64,000 nt of DNA from Agarophyton chilense (taxonomy: Eukaryota; Rhodophyta; Florideophyceae; Gracilariales; Gracilariaceae): NCBI GenBank assembly GCA_030374765.1, contig JARGXX010000022.1, forward strand, positions 1,584,665 to 1,648,664, read 5' to 3'. The notes under the pieces were generated by a model. The model made no database searches. It was not told the origin of the DNA and saw only the letters and a list, made by a program, of their open reading frames with translations. The position numbers and the translations under genes were made by a program. Positions 46,953 to 55,869 of the stretch are shown one piece after another (position 1 is the first letter of the stretch; the number at the start of each line of letters is the position of its first letter).

Positions 46953-49325
46953 TTAAATGAGTGTTGTGGTTGACTTCCACCAAGCTGCAAGGCGTAGAAT
47001 GTTGGGTACGGCAAAGTGGTTGTTGTGTGTTAACCAATCATGAAACATGGTGTCTATTTCAAGGTGGGGGGGTGAGGAATCTTGGGAGGATTGGGAAATG
47101 GAGTTGAACTTGGAGTGCATGCGGCCGTCAAAGAGGTGGAGTGCAATTTCGGAGCGAGTTTTGGAGCATGTTCGCCACAAGACCCATGCCAGTTGATAGA
47201 GCGAAATGAAGATGCAGTGTCTTGTTCCAAAAGTGTGCGGTTGAGAATGAGTTTTGAGTCCCTTGCAGAATCCGAGATGGCAACGGTAGCAGGTTCCTTG
47301 AGGTGATTTATCGAACCTGCAGTTGCGCGATATATGGTGCGGCGAAAAGCATCTGAAGCATCGTTGACGGGAATGGGGGCATGCATGAGTGTCCGTCAAG
47401 TGCACTTGCGTTTTTTCGTGCAGCAAGCATGGCACACAGAGAGGGGCAAGTCGGCGGGAGAGCTCCTCGAAGTGTGACACGATTTGTTGCGGTGTTTTTC
47501 GTTCCAAGGTGTAAAAGAAGGTGGCAGAGTGCGACTGAGATTCAGAAGGAGCGACAGTGGGGAATTGGGTCGCAGCGGATGGATGCGTGGTTGTCAGCAA
47601 TGGCGATGGAGTGGAGGTGGGGGGTCGTGGTGGACGACTGGCGTGGGGTTTGGGGCTTTGTGTTGGGCCGCCGTTGGTGTTGGTGTTTTGGTTGTTTAAG
47701 GATGTTTTGTTTGATTGATTGGGACCGTTTTTTGGCGGCGTGGGCGTTTGTGGGGAAGCGCTGAGTGACGGTGAAATGGATTGGGCGTGCTGAGAGGCAG
47801 AAGGGGTAGCGGAAACAAAGCTTCGTTCCGGGGTGGGAGAGGGGGAGACAGCTGCGATGCTATTGCAAATATCGCAATTAAGAACCGAAGGAGAGAAGAG
47901 ACAGATGCCTGGTTCTTTTCCGTCCATGTGGAAATAGAGGGCGTTCCTTCGACAAACAGATTTGCATTCGACCCAATGCTGCGATTCCAACCAACGCTCC
48001 GTGGAAAGTGCTTGGTTGTACATGCGATTGGGCTCCTCAAACGCATTTTTGTTGGATGAGGACGAAGAAAGAGTTTCCGCGGCGAGTTTGAAGTAGGGCT
48101 GGAAATAAATGGTGACGCAAGTGGATGGGTTTCCATCGCGGCCGGCCCTGCCGGCCTGTTGCGCGAGGTCGCAAAGACTCGCTACTCCACCAAAGTTGAA
48201 AACCAGGCGAACGTTGGGAACGTCGATGCCCGTACCAAAAGAAGAGGTGCAAACCATGAAGAGAATGTGGTTGGTTGTGGGTGCGCTGGAAGAAGGCGGA
48301 GAGTTCCAAAGGGTGTGAGCCCGGCGTTTACGAACATCGGAGAGACCAGAATGGTACAGGAGAACCGTGACAGTAGTGGATTGTTTAAGGGCACCAAAAG
48401 AAGAACGCGAAGCGGCGAGAGCTTCATGGACAGCTTCGGCAGCCGGGCGTGTTAACGAGAATATAAGAACGCGAGATAGGGTTGTGTCAGCCGACGAGTG
48501 AAGCAATCGAGCCACATGCTCTTGCATGATTGAGACGCCCAGCTGAAGCAGGTATCCAAACACATCCTGAAAGTGGCCATGAGCGGCGCGAAAGCGTGTG
48601 GCGCGCGAAGTGCTGGGGGCTGAGCTTAGGTGATACACGACAAAGGAAATGTTGTTTCTTGCAGTCGAAGAAGCGTATACATGCGCGTTCGGGATGTGCA
48701 GCTGCGACAGAAGAAGAGGGCGGTCGCGCGGCGGCACTGTCGCGCTTAAAAGCACGCGAGGGATCTTTGTGGGAATGTGGCCGAAGCAGTTGTGGAGGTT
48801 GGCCAAGCACGGGTGAAAGTGTTGCCATAAAAGAAACAAGTGACATTCATCGATGGCAATGCGGGCGAGGCGGTCGGCGGCGATCAGTCGCGTGGTGAAC
48901 TCTGTAAAAGAAGGAAGAGAAAGTCTTTCAGCGGAAAAGATGTAAATGTCGGCAAAGGAGTGCGATCCGGGAGGGGTGGTTGTACGAGAAGCACGAAGGC
49001 CGAAGAGCTGAGCGCGCAGTTCGTATTCACTGAGCAAGGCTGTGAGAGGGGTGATGAGAACGGTGGAGTATTTGCCCTTTTCCATGAAGACGGGGAGCAG
49101 AAGAGATAGTGTTTTTCCAGATCCAGTCGGCTGGAGTAGTAGCATGTTGGAAAGCCTGTTGTACACGGCCGCTGTGTTCACAAATTGTTGGTGGGACTTG
49201 AATAAAGCGGAGTCGTTGGAAAGTGCCTGTCTTAGTGCTCGGAGCATTTCTGATGTAATATGTTCGTAGGTCACAAGCGGTTGTTGTAAGAGAGAAGCTC
49301 CACCGCGCGGTATGGCGGCTGCCAT
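46953..49325 (-). CDS. RecQ-family DNA helicase, subtelomeric type, with C-terminal zinc knuckles
   Basis: 790 codons. Walker A is QPTGSGKT (residues 65-72), motif II is DECH (159-162), motif III is SAT (194-196), and motifs V/VI are FGTGID and QQAGRAGRDG (363-398). A Cys cluster follows at 454-487 (CKSVC, C, CDIC) and resembles the RecQ zinc module. After a Pro/Ser-rich linker comes a CCHC knuckle (656-669) and a second Cys pair (679-687). The family unwinds DNA 3'->5' with ATP, and relatives (telomere-linked helicases) sit next to fungal telomeres. It overlaps the upstream OrsD-type gene by 55 bp in another frame. In many fungal homologues the two are fused, so an intron or frameshift may join them; TTTTATGGCAG at about 49320 could be a 3' splice site. 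The listed ATG is the first in frame and is uncertain. Confidence 0.9.
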   Translation of the reverse strand: MAAAIPRGGASLLQQPLVTYEHITSEMLRALRQALSNDSALFKSHQQFVNTAAVYNRLSNMLLLQPTGSGKTLSLLLPVFMEKGKYSTVLITPLTALLSEYELRAQLFGLRASRTTTPPGSHSFADIYIFSAERLSLPSFTEFTTRLIAADRLARIAIDECHLFLLWQHFHPCLANLHNCFGHIPTKIPRVLLSATVPPRDRPLLLSQLHIPNAHVYASSTARNNISFVVYHLSSAPSTSRATRFRAAHGHFQDVFGYLLQLGVSIMQEHVARLLHSSADTTLSRVLIFSLTRPAAEAVHEALAASRSSFGALKQSTTVTVLLYHSGLSDVRKRRAHTLWNSPPSSSAPTTNHILFMVCTSSFGTGIDVPNVRLVFNFGGVASLCDLAQQAGRAGRDGNPSTCVTIYFQPYFKLAAETLSSSSSNKNAFEEPNRMYNQALSTERWLESQHWVECKSVCRRNALYFHMDGKEPGICLFSPSVLNCDICNSIAAVSPSPTPERSFVSATPSASQHAQSISPSLSASPQTPTPPKNGPNQSNKTSLNNQNTNTNGGPTQSPKPHASRPPRPPTSTPSPLLTTTHPSAATQFPTVAPSESQSHSATFFYTLERKTPQQIVSHFEELSRRLAPLCVPCLLHEKTQVHLTDTHACPHSRQRCFRCFSPHHISRNCRFDKSPQGTCYRCHLGFCKGLKTHSQPHTFGTRHCIFISLYQLAWVLWRTCSKTRSEIALHLFDGRMHSKFNSISQSSQDSSPPHLEIDTMFHDWLTHNNHFAVPNILRLAAWWKSTTTLI

Positions 49326-52300
49326 AAAAGCAGGCGGATGTGGATTGAAAGGATGAGAGAGGCGGCCAGGTTTAGGTTGATTTGAGAATGGGGGATCGCA
49401 GAGCGGTCAGTGGGAGGGGACGGGGTTGGCTGCGATGTATGGATGGAGCGCTTTGGTTCAGGTGTAGGTAGAACTGTGTCAGTAACCGGACGTTTTCTGT
49501 GGTGTTGTTGTTGTTGTTGTTGTTGTTTGGTGAGGGGAGCATTAAGAAGAAGACCGAGATACTGGTGCCATTTGCTGGACCACTCGCGATATTTGGAAAG
49601 TTGAGAGTGCTGCAAACCGGATATGTCATGTGGTGTACGAGCGTAAAGAAAAGCGGCGGTGTGCGCAGAGTGGCCCGCCTGGCCATGGGCAGTGGTCAAT
49701 AGCTCTTCCAAGATGTGATCGGCTACAGAAGATGCGGTGACATTGGAAACTGTGTTGGTCATTCCCACGGTGAAGTTTCTATAGTCGTTGAAGGATATCG
49801 GGAAACCGCGTTTGCTCAAGTGAGAGCTGATTATCGAGCGGATGGTGTTTGCGGCATAAGGAATTCCGCAGTTGGCGAACAGCATTTTCCAATGCATCTG
49901 GAAATAGTTTTCCCCGTGTAGGCGGCGGACGATATATGCTTCAAACGGACGTATCAGAGTCAAGTACATGAGCAGAAGACGGGATGTTTGGGCATCGGGA
50001 AAGCGAGCAATCAAAGTGGCGGCCCCTTTGCTGTTTCGCGTTTTCATGTAACGGCAAATGAGGACAGGCGATTTGTCGATGAGCATGAGACAACGTTGAA
50101 AGTGTTGGTCGTTGTGGATACGGTATGTCTCAATCTCTGTGCCGCGCGCAGGAGAGCCCGACGAAAGGTGTAGCGCAACCAACAGGCGTTCTTGGATTTT
50201 CTGTGCACATGAGAGCCACCTCGACAACGCATGCGTGAACATATCGGTGCCCAAAATGTCGGTTGTGGGCAGTTGTGTGCGGGGAAAGGTACCGTTTTGC
50301 TTGCGTTGCGGAAGAAACGGAGTGTGGTCGGTGTTGGAGTTGTGGAGCATGGAAGACGTGAGACAAGTGAAAACGAAAGCCATGTTTTGTTCGATAAATG
50401 GGCGGTTGTTGAGGTTGGTAAGGAAAGAAAAGCCTGGGCTTTTGTTGAAGGAGTCGTCCTGAAGTGAGTGTAGCGCGTTTGTGAAACCGGTTGGCAGAGC
50501 GTGGCCAAGAAGCAGGTCGTTGTGAAGAGTATGTTGTATTTCTTTGTGTAGAGTTAAAACCAAAGAGCCGACTTCTGAGAGGGCGAGGTGAATGTCACGC
50601 ACTATGCCGCAGGACGGGTGAACATCACAATTGTGGAAAGAAACGAACATTTCCTCGCGAGAGGATATGGACATTGCAAGCGTGAGTGTCTTTCTGACAA
50701 ACGAAAGGGCGTTGTTGGAATCAGCGTCGATTGCCGCGTCGATGGTACGCATGCGTTCTTGAACGTGAACTGTGCGTTCGGAAGCAGGGGTGGCAGGTTG
50801 CAACAGGGGAGAAGATTTGGAGAGCACGTGCAGTTCGTGTATGGCGCAGGCACAGATACCATATTGAAGAGCGGCGAGGAGGTGCGTCACATCTGAGGCG
50901 GCTGCAAAACGAAAGGAGGTATTGTTGGGGTCGTGAGAAACGACCGTGTCGTAAGGCTCAGGCGTGCGGTCAGACGGCAAGGGGGCAGCGATAGGCGGGT
51001 TGGGGTCGGTGCTTATCACGCTTGTGCAAGCAATGAAATTGCGAACGGAGAGGAGATCTAAAGACTGGTATGGCGCTAAAGATTGAAGCAAGAAGGGCTT
51101 GAGCGCGCTATGGACCGCTGGGCCATGTTGGGTTGGAGGAAAGGGGGCGGGGAGCTCATCAGAGGAAGACATGCGAATGGCATCCAACACGGAAGTAGTG
51201 TAGCAGTACATGAGGTCTGAGTCGGGTACGAGATGGGGGAGGTTTGCCCTTGTCCTGTGAGTAAACACAAGCAAACGGGAAATGTGTGAAGCGTAACGCT
51301 TTAGGGTCTCAGTGGAGACAGTTTTAAAAGCTGTGTCGGTGCGCTTGTTGAGGCGGTCCAAGAAAGCCAGGAAGGTCTTACTAACCAAAATGTTCACCTG
51401 AGAGAGGTAGTCGAAGATGTGGTGGGTGATGGTGCTTTCAGCGGATGTGGGCGTTGTGCCAGTTCTGGATAGTTGAGCCGCCACATCCAGATGAACATGA
51501 AGCGAGTGAAGAGCGATGTCAAACTTGGAAAAGGTGATGAAAGAATTCTTCTCCGAGTGGTGACGAAGCAAAGGGTCTGATTGCAAACAAGGAGCGCCGG
51601 TGTTGAACTTTTGTAAAAAGTGGTGAATGTGTTGAAGCGGGGGCTCGATGTCTTTGGCGGTCGTTGCCACTGGACGATGAGGTGGTTGGAGACAAACAGG
51701 CTGCGCGAGGGGGGTTTCAGGCCGTTCCGCAGGCGCCTGTGAAACCTTGAAAGTTTTGGACAAGCAGCCTATGGGTTGAGCATTGGTAACGGGGAATAAA
51801 CGGCGACGAACGCCGCCGTACACTGTCTGCAAGGCAATACGGCCCGACGAGACGGTACGGTCAAGGTGCGGCTGGGCAACCGCAGGCGACATGTTGTGGC
51901 ATTCGATCAGATGCGCTTGCAGACGAACGGGGTCGAGGTAGCAGAATTTGCAGAGCGGGCACTGATAGCCATTGTGAATGGCAATGTGTGCCAGGGGCGT
52001 GAGGAACGTAGAGGGCCCGGACACAAATTGGGCGTTGTGTTGGGGGCGATACTTTTGCCACACGGGGGCAACGGTAGAGTTGTTGCGCAAGGTGTGCACC
52101 TCGTGCAGGATTGCAATTGACATGGGACGTGCAATTTCCAAAGGGATGGAGTGCTGTTTGCGCAGGTGATGTTGGATTGCGCGGGAAGACGGCAGCCCAG
52201 ACTGGCAGTTGACGCACAACCGAAAGAACCCAATAGAATGAATACCCATATTCACAATGGTACCGAGTGCCATGATAAAAGAGGAAGAATCGTCGGCATC

Positions 52301-52585
52301 ATTCGCGTCGGTAACGAATAAGTCAGAATGGGGTTGAGCATGGGCGTCACGCGCCATGGGCGGAGGCGGTGGGGGGAGCAGGGGATTAGGGGGAGTGGGC
52401 GGTGAGATGTTCACCGCAGCCCTCGGTGGGCTGTGCACCGAAGAGGGGATGAACACGGGCAAGCCATGTTCGCCGGCGGAGGATAAGCTGTTTTGCGACA
52501 TATCTGAACGTGTAAGAGAGAGAAGAAGACGCTTGGGAGGATTGTTTTTGAAGCCGCAAAGAAAGACAAACACAAACAAACACAA
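49271..52585 (-). CDS. OrsD-type double zinc-finger protein with tyrosine-recombinase-like domain
   Basis: 1,104 codons; Met29 (52501) is an equally good start. Two C2H2 fingers, each CX2CX12HX4H, lie at residues 124-145 and 209-230, spaced as in OrsD (PF12013, formerly DUF3505). The last quarter contains SSGSPARGTE with Arg814, a Lys near 853 in a basic turn, DYR with Arg936, and GHSAHTAAFLY with His972 and Tyr981. The nine-residue His-to-Tyr spacing matches tyrosine recombinases (GHxxxxxTxxxY). A short poly-Gln run (about 1021-1027) and a Pro-rich tail follow. The protein could cut and rejoin DNA at element ends. It lies upstream of the helicase and may be read as one product with it. Recombinase activity is inference from motif order only. 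Confidence 0.82.
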   Translation of the reverse strand: MCLFVFVFLCGFKNNPPKRLLLSLTRSDMSQNSLSSAGEHGLPVFIPSSVHSPPRAAVNISPPTPPNPLLPPPPPPMARDAHAQPHSDLFVTDANDADDSSSFIMALGTIVNMGIHSIGFFRLCVNCQSGLPSSRAIQHHLRKQHSIPLEIARPMSIAILHEVHTLRNNSTVAPVWQKYRPQHNAQFVSGPSTFLTPLAHIAIHNGYQCPLCKFCYLDPVRLQAHLIECHNMSPAVAQPHLDRTVSSGRIALQTVYGGVRRRLFPVTNAQPIGCLSKTFKVSQAPAERPETPLAQPVCLQPPHRPVATTAKDIEPPLQHIHHFLQKFNTGAPCLQSDPLLRHHSEKNSFITFSKFDIALHSLHVHLDVAAQLSRTGTTPTSAESTITHHIFDYLSQVNILVSKTFLAFLDRLNKRTDTAFKTVSTETLKRYASHISRLLVFTHRTRANLPHLVPDSDLMYCYTTSVLDAIRMSSSDELPAPFPPTQHGPAVHSALKPFLLQSLAPYQSLDLLSVRNFIACTSVISTDPNPPIAAPLPSDRTPEPYDTVVSHDPNNTSFRFAAASDVTHLLAALQYGICACAIHELHVLSKSSPLLQPATPASERTVHVQERMRTIDAAIDADSNNALSFVRKTLTLAMSISSREEMFVSFHNCDVHPSCGIVRDIHLALSEVGSLVLTLHKEIQHTLHNDLLLGHALPTGFTNALHSLQDDSFNKSPGFSFLTNLNNRPFIEQNMAFVFTCLTSSMLHNSNTDHTPFLPQRKQNGTFPRTQLPTTDILGTDMFTHALSRWLSCAQKIQERLLVALHLSSGSPARGTEIETYRIHNDQHFQRCLMLIDKSPVLICRYMKTRNSKGAATLIARFPDAQTSRLLLMYLTLIRPFEAYIVRRLHGENYFQMHWKMLFANCGIPYAANTIRSIISSHLSKRGFPISFNDYRNFTVGMTNTVSNVTASSVADHILEELLTTAHGQAGHSAHTAAFLYARTPHDISGLQHSQLSKYREWSSKWHQYLGLLLNAPLTKQQQQQQQHHRKRPVTDTVLPTPEPKRSIHTSQPTPSPPTDRSAIPHSQINLNLAASLILSIHIRLLLWQPPYRAVELLSYNNRL
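49504..49527. repeat. Trinucleotide microsatellite (poly-Gln coding)
   Basis: A run of TTG units on the plus strand, encoding Gln on the minus strand within the C-terminal tail of the OrsD-type protein. Likely length-variable. Confidence 0.7.
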
Positions 52586-53470
52586 ACGAGTTTGGGAGCA
52601 TCAGCAAAATGGACGGGTTCACTGCCGATATAGCAGTATAAGTAGTAAATAGGTGGGGCGAGGGTAATTCGAGAAAGGCGGTTTGGTGTTTTGGGGGAGG
52701 GCGCGTGTGGCTGGCTTGAGCAAACGGCATACTGTAAAAGGGAACCATCAGGATACTATTTGGTATTGCAGGTCATTCATTCCCGGTGTATGACTGTGGG
52801 TTTGTGGGGAGGAGTGTGTCACAATAAAGCTCATTGGCCTCCGCCCCATTGAGGAGAGTGATTTTGTGTAAGGGGCGTGGTTTCCGTGGAAGGGGGGAGC
52901 GGGAAGGGGAAAAAGGGCAGCGCAGAGAAGAGATGGGGCTGCGCGGTGGTGGAGTCGGGTTGGGGGAGGGCAGAAGTTTTCAGGGTGGGTTTGTATTTGT
53001 GTGTAAATGGACGGAGGTTTAGAACGAGCTGGCGCGCAATCGGGTGCGCCAGCGGATGTTGTGCGGCAATGTGGCAACTTGTTGTGAAGCATGACGTTTT
53101 CGGAACGGCTAACTAGTGGCGGTGGTGGCGTATCGTACACACGTATTAGTTTGAGCACAAGCAGTGCTGCACCGCGGTTGAGCTCATATATGCATATGCG
53201 ACATGTTTGACCGTTGATTTTGGAAAAATGGTGCTACATGTGACATGGGTAGGAGGGGTGCTATGTGTTACAGTATGCGCACTGTGTAACGTTATGATGG
53301 TGTTTGGCAAAAGAAGTGAGATGTTGCGGGGCGTGGCAGTGGGTGCCGAAGAAGAAGGTTATAGGTTTTCTGTTTTTAAAACGAATGAAGGAAGAGAGTT
53401 TGCGCGTGGTTGTTCTTAGGAGAGAAGGTTTAGTTTTTAGTTGTGTTTTACTGAGAAAGAAAAGAAACAA
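52586..53470. promoter_or_regulatory. Intergenic region between the SET gene and the OrsD-type gene
   Basis: About 885 bp with G-rich plus strand (pyrimidine-rich on the transcribed side) and no convincing gene. The minus-strand frame 52748-53158 is low in complexity. It probably holds the SET gene 3' end and the promoter of the OrsD-type gene, including a pyrimidine-rich tract at 52860-52970. No TATA box was assigned. Confidence 0.45.
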
Positions 53471-54466
53471 CTAATCTACAAGATTCACATGAAAGGTCTG
53501 TGTTTGTGGTTTTGGAACCCTGGGCCAATGAGCGTAGTCGTTTCCATAGTCTATTAGCACTTCTTCTTCTCGCTCGATGGTTCGGGTGGCCACTATTGTG
53601 ATAAGGTGGTAGTCCTGGATTCCTGACTTTGAGTTTTTCAAAGTAGGCGAAAGGCGCGCTACTACATTTGGTGTGCGAGGGTTTGGGAGTACCTTGTCCC
53701 GTAAGGCCTGAATGTCGAGGTCCTCTGGGCGGTATTGGGCATCATTGATGATTCCGCCAACACAGAAAGGGGCAGGCGTGATCCACATGGAGTGGGTTCC
53801 ACGGTCTCCCGGGGTGGGCAGTCTGACAAAGTCCGGACATGTCACTCGGATTTCCATGGAAGTGGATTTGAAGCGCTCCACGGTGACGGCGAGCAAACCG
53901 TTGGCATACGAAGACTGTGTGGCGGAGCGTTTGGAGGGGTCGTGGTAGACGAGGGTTCCATAAAAGTAGCACACGGTGTCGCCTTCATTAAACTGGCGTG
54001 CGGCAAAGACACCGTCTCCCGCCAAGGGGTGTCGGATGTCGGACTTTTTGGTATACACTCCATGGGCATACCCTTCTATGGCCAGTAACGTAGCCGGATC
54101 GATCTGAGTGAGAAGGCCCTGTTTCTCTCGCGGCCATTCATGCACCGGTTTAGTGCGGCAAACGGCTGCAAACTCACGGTCTTTCCACAAGTTGCAGAGA
54201 ATGGAAGCGAGCGGCGCAGGAAAAATTTGGTACTGTGGCAGACCGGGAGGCGCGGTCCAAAGGTATTTCGATCGCAGGTCCGTGTTCGGTATTGAGCGAA
54301 CTAGGCGATTGAACTTGGTGATGAGATGGTGCGGCACTTCAATGTCGGTGCTGTTCTGTAAAACGGTTTTGATAAAGTGAACGACAGCATTGTGTTTTGC
54401 GTAAGCGTAACACACTGCTCTTTCTCGCACCCCAAAAAGCGTCTGTGACCAAAGAGCTCCATGCAT
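53471..54466 (-). CDS. SET-domain protein (putative protein lysine methyltransferase)
   Basis: 331 codons. The C-terminal half shows SET-domain landmarks. LAGDGVFA (148-155) corresponds to the GxG/GWG segment, GGIINDA (237-243) to the NHxx region, and TIEREEEVLIDYGNDY (296-311) to the conserved R-x-I-x-x-x-EE-x-x-x-DYG-x-Y block. NDA instead of NHS is a departure from histone methyltransferases, so substrate and activity are open. The N-terminal 120 residues are unrecognised. The gene overlaps the end of the DNA methyltransferase by 166 bp in another frame, which suggests fusion by intron or frameshift, or very tight packing. The family uses S-adenosylmethionine; a chromatin role near telomeres is inference. 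Confidence 0.8.
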   Translation of the reverse strand: MHGALWSQTLFGVRERAVCYAYAKHNAVVHFIKTVLQNSTDIEVPHHLITKFNRLVRSIPNTDLRSKYLWTAPPGLPQYQIFPAPLASILCNLWKDREFAAVCRTKPVHEWPREKQGLLTQIDPATLLAIEGYAHGVYTKKSDIRHPLAGDGVFAARQFNEGDTVCYFYGTLVYHDPSKRSATQSSYANGLLAVTVERFKSTSMEIRVTCPDFVRLPTPGDRGTHSMWITPAPFCVGGIINDAQYRPEDLDIQALRDKVLPNPRTPNVVARLSPTLKNSKSGIQDYHLITIVATRTIEREEEVLIDYGNDYAHWPRVPKPQTQTFHVNLVD

Positions 54467-55854
54467 GCCAAAGCGGTGGAACCCGTTCCGGCAAATAAAT
54501 CCACCACCATGTCGCCAGGCTGAGAATAGCGGCTTATGAGTTCCTTGAGTAGAGCACGACTCTTCTGCTCCGGGCGTACTTTTTCAGTGACGGCGTTGTG
54601 ATTGTTGGTGACAGAATGCAGGCGATTCCAACGCAGGGTCTCGCCAGCGGCTAGTCCCGGCACGTTATCAATCACGTTCTTGTAAGCCGGGTAGCGAGAA
54701 GGAACGTAGTTGTAGTTGACGAGGTTAACGCGAGCCAGGTTTTCATCGTGAGTGAGCCCCGTTTTGATGCCGTGAATGGCGTACTCGGTGATGGGCAACG
54801 GCGACGTTCGCAGCCCGCGGTGGCTCCCAGTAGGATGGGAGGCGGCGCGGACGAAAACCAACAGCACAGGGTCCACCTTGAACAGCGCAGTTTGGGACTC
54901 GGAAATGCTCTTGAAGCACGACAACCACGGCCTGAACTGGCGAATGGAGCAAAAGAGAATAAAGTGGCCGCCAGGGCACAACAGCTCGCCAATAACCTGC
55001 GCCGTGCGCTTCATATCGTCTTGGGAAATGGCGTCGTGGTTGCTGTTGTGGCGGCCAGCTAAGGAACGAATGTTGTAAGACGGGTCGGTAAGGACCAGTC
55101 GCACTGCTCCGACTGGAGATGAGGCGGTAGTTCGTTTGATAATATCCACCTGTACGAATTCTTTGAAATCGACACCGTAGAGGCGAATATGCTTTTCCAT
55201 TTCGTCCTCCGCCTCTTGTAGAGCGTTGAGAGTGGTAGTTTGGGTGAAGGAGTGCGGCGGGAGGACGCGAGTTTCGTTGACGTTGTAGGGAAGATTTGGG
55301 GGCTAGGGAGGAGGTGAGGGACCATCGGCGTTGGCGCGTTCCGAGGACGACGGTAGGGGCGCTCCCGGATCAGGCGGAGGTTGCTGCTGTGACTCGTTCA
55401 TAATGATGTCCAACAACTCGGCTTCTTTTTTGGCTATCTCCACGACCGGGTTGAGGGGTTGGCCCGGAATAGGGCCGACCATGGCCATTCGAATCGGGGT
55501 CGAAAGTGGCAGACCGAACGTCGTGAAGCGGTGAGGGTACACGTCGACGGTCGAGTTATACTCGAACTGCGTCAAAGATTGCCAGCGAGCGGTTTCATCC
55601 ATTTCGTATAGGAAGTCGTTGAACAGCAGGCGGTGAAGGTCGTTCAAAAACTCGGAAGCTATCACGCGTAGATTGCGGTCAACCTCGTCGGTGTGGGACC
55701 AGGCGACGCCGTCCACTTCAGATTGGACTTTGGAAGGCTTTGCCTCCTTGGCAAATGTGGTAGTTTGCGATAAAGGGGTATAGCCTTCCCCGTGGCGTTC
55801 GAGAGCGTGGTAGGTTAGGGTGTTGCTTTCGAACAAAATGTACGGAGCGAGCAT
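54301..55854 (-). CDS. Beta-class DNA N6/N4 amino-methyltransferase, interrupted by one in-frame TAG
   Basis: The longest Met-initiated piece is 54301-55200 (299 codons). The same frame continues upstream to Met at 55854 through a single TAG at 55303-55305. Motif IV is DPSY (residues 39-42 from Met 55200). Motif I is DLFAGTGS (234-241), preceded by the EKxRPEQK motif X region. This order (IV, TRD, X, I) is class beta (PF01555, N6_N4_Mtase), otherwise common in bacteria and phages. It would methylate adenine N6 or cytosine N4 in DNA. The N-terminal 183 codons (to 55303) are unrecognised and end in a Pro-rich linker. Methylation could mark element DNA; this is inference. Confidence 0.82.
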
Positions 55855-55869
55855 GTGCTCTAGTGAGTC

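Noticed and set aside
47082-48455. Plus-strand frames opposite the helicase gene
   Set aside because: They are antisense shadows of a strongly supported helicase frame and show no motifs.
52748-53158. 136-codon minus-strand frame, in phase with both SET and OrsD-type frames
   Set aside because: Low-complexity Pro/His/Ser-rich translation of a pyrimidine-rich intergenic stretch; stops separate it from both neighbours. Treated as promoter/UTR.
54405-54470. A 60-nt intron (donor GTGTGT, acceptor TTTTACAG) joining methyltransferase to SET
   Set aside because: Its length is a multiple of three, so removing it keeps the methyltransferase frame and does not reach the SET frame. Fusion remains unproven.
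54301-55200. DNA methyltransferase as bacterial contamination of the assembly
   Set aside because: It sits within a continuous block next to SET and OrsD-type genes and between repeats that lead into the telomere. No contamination join is visible.
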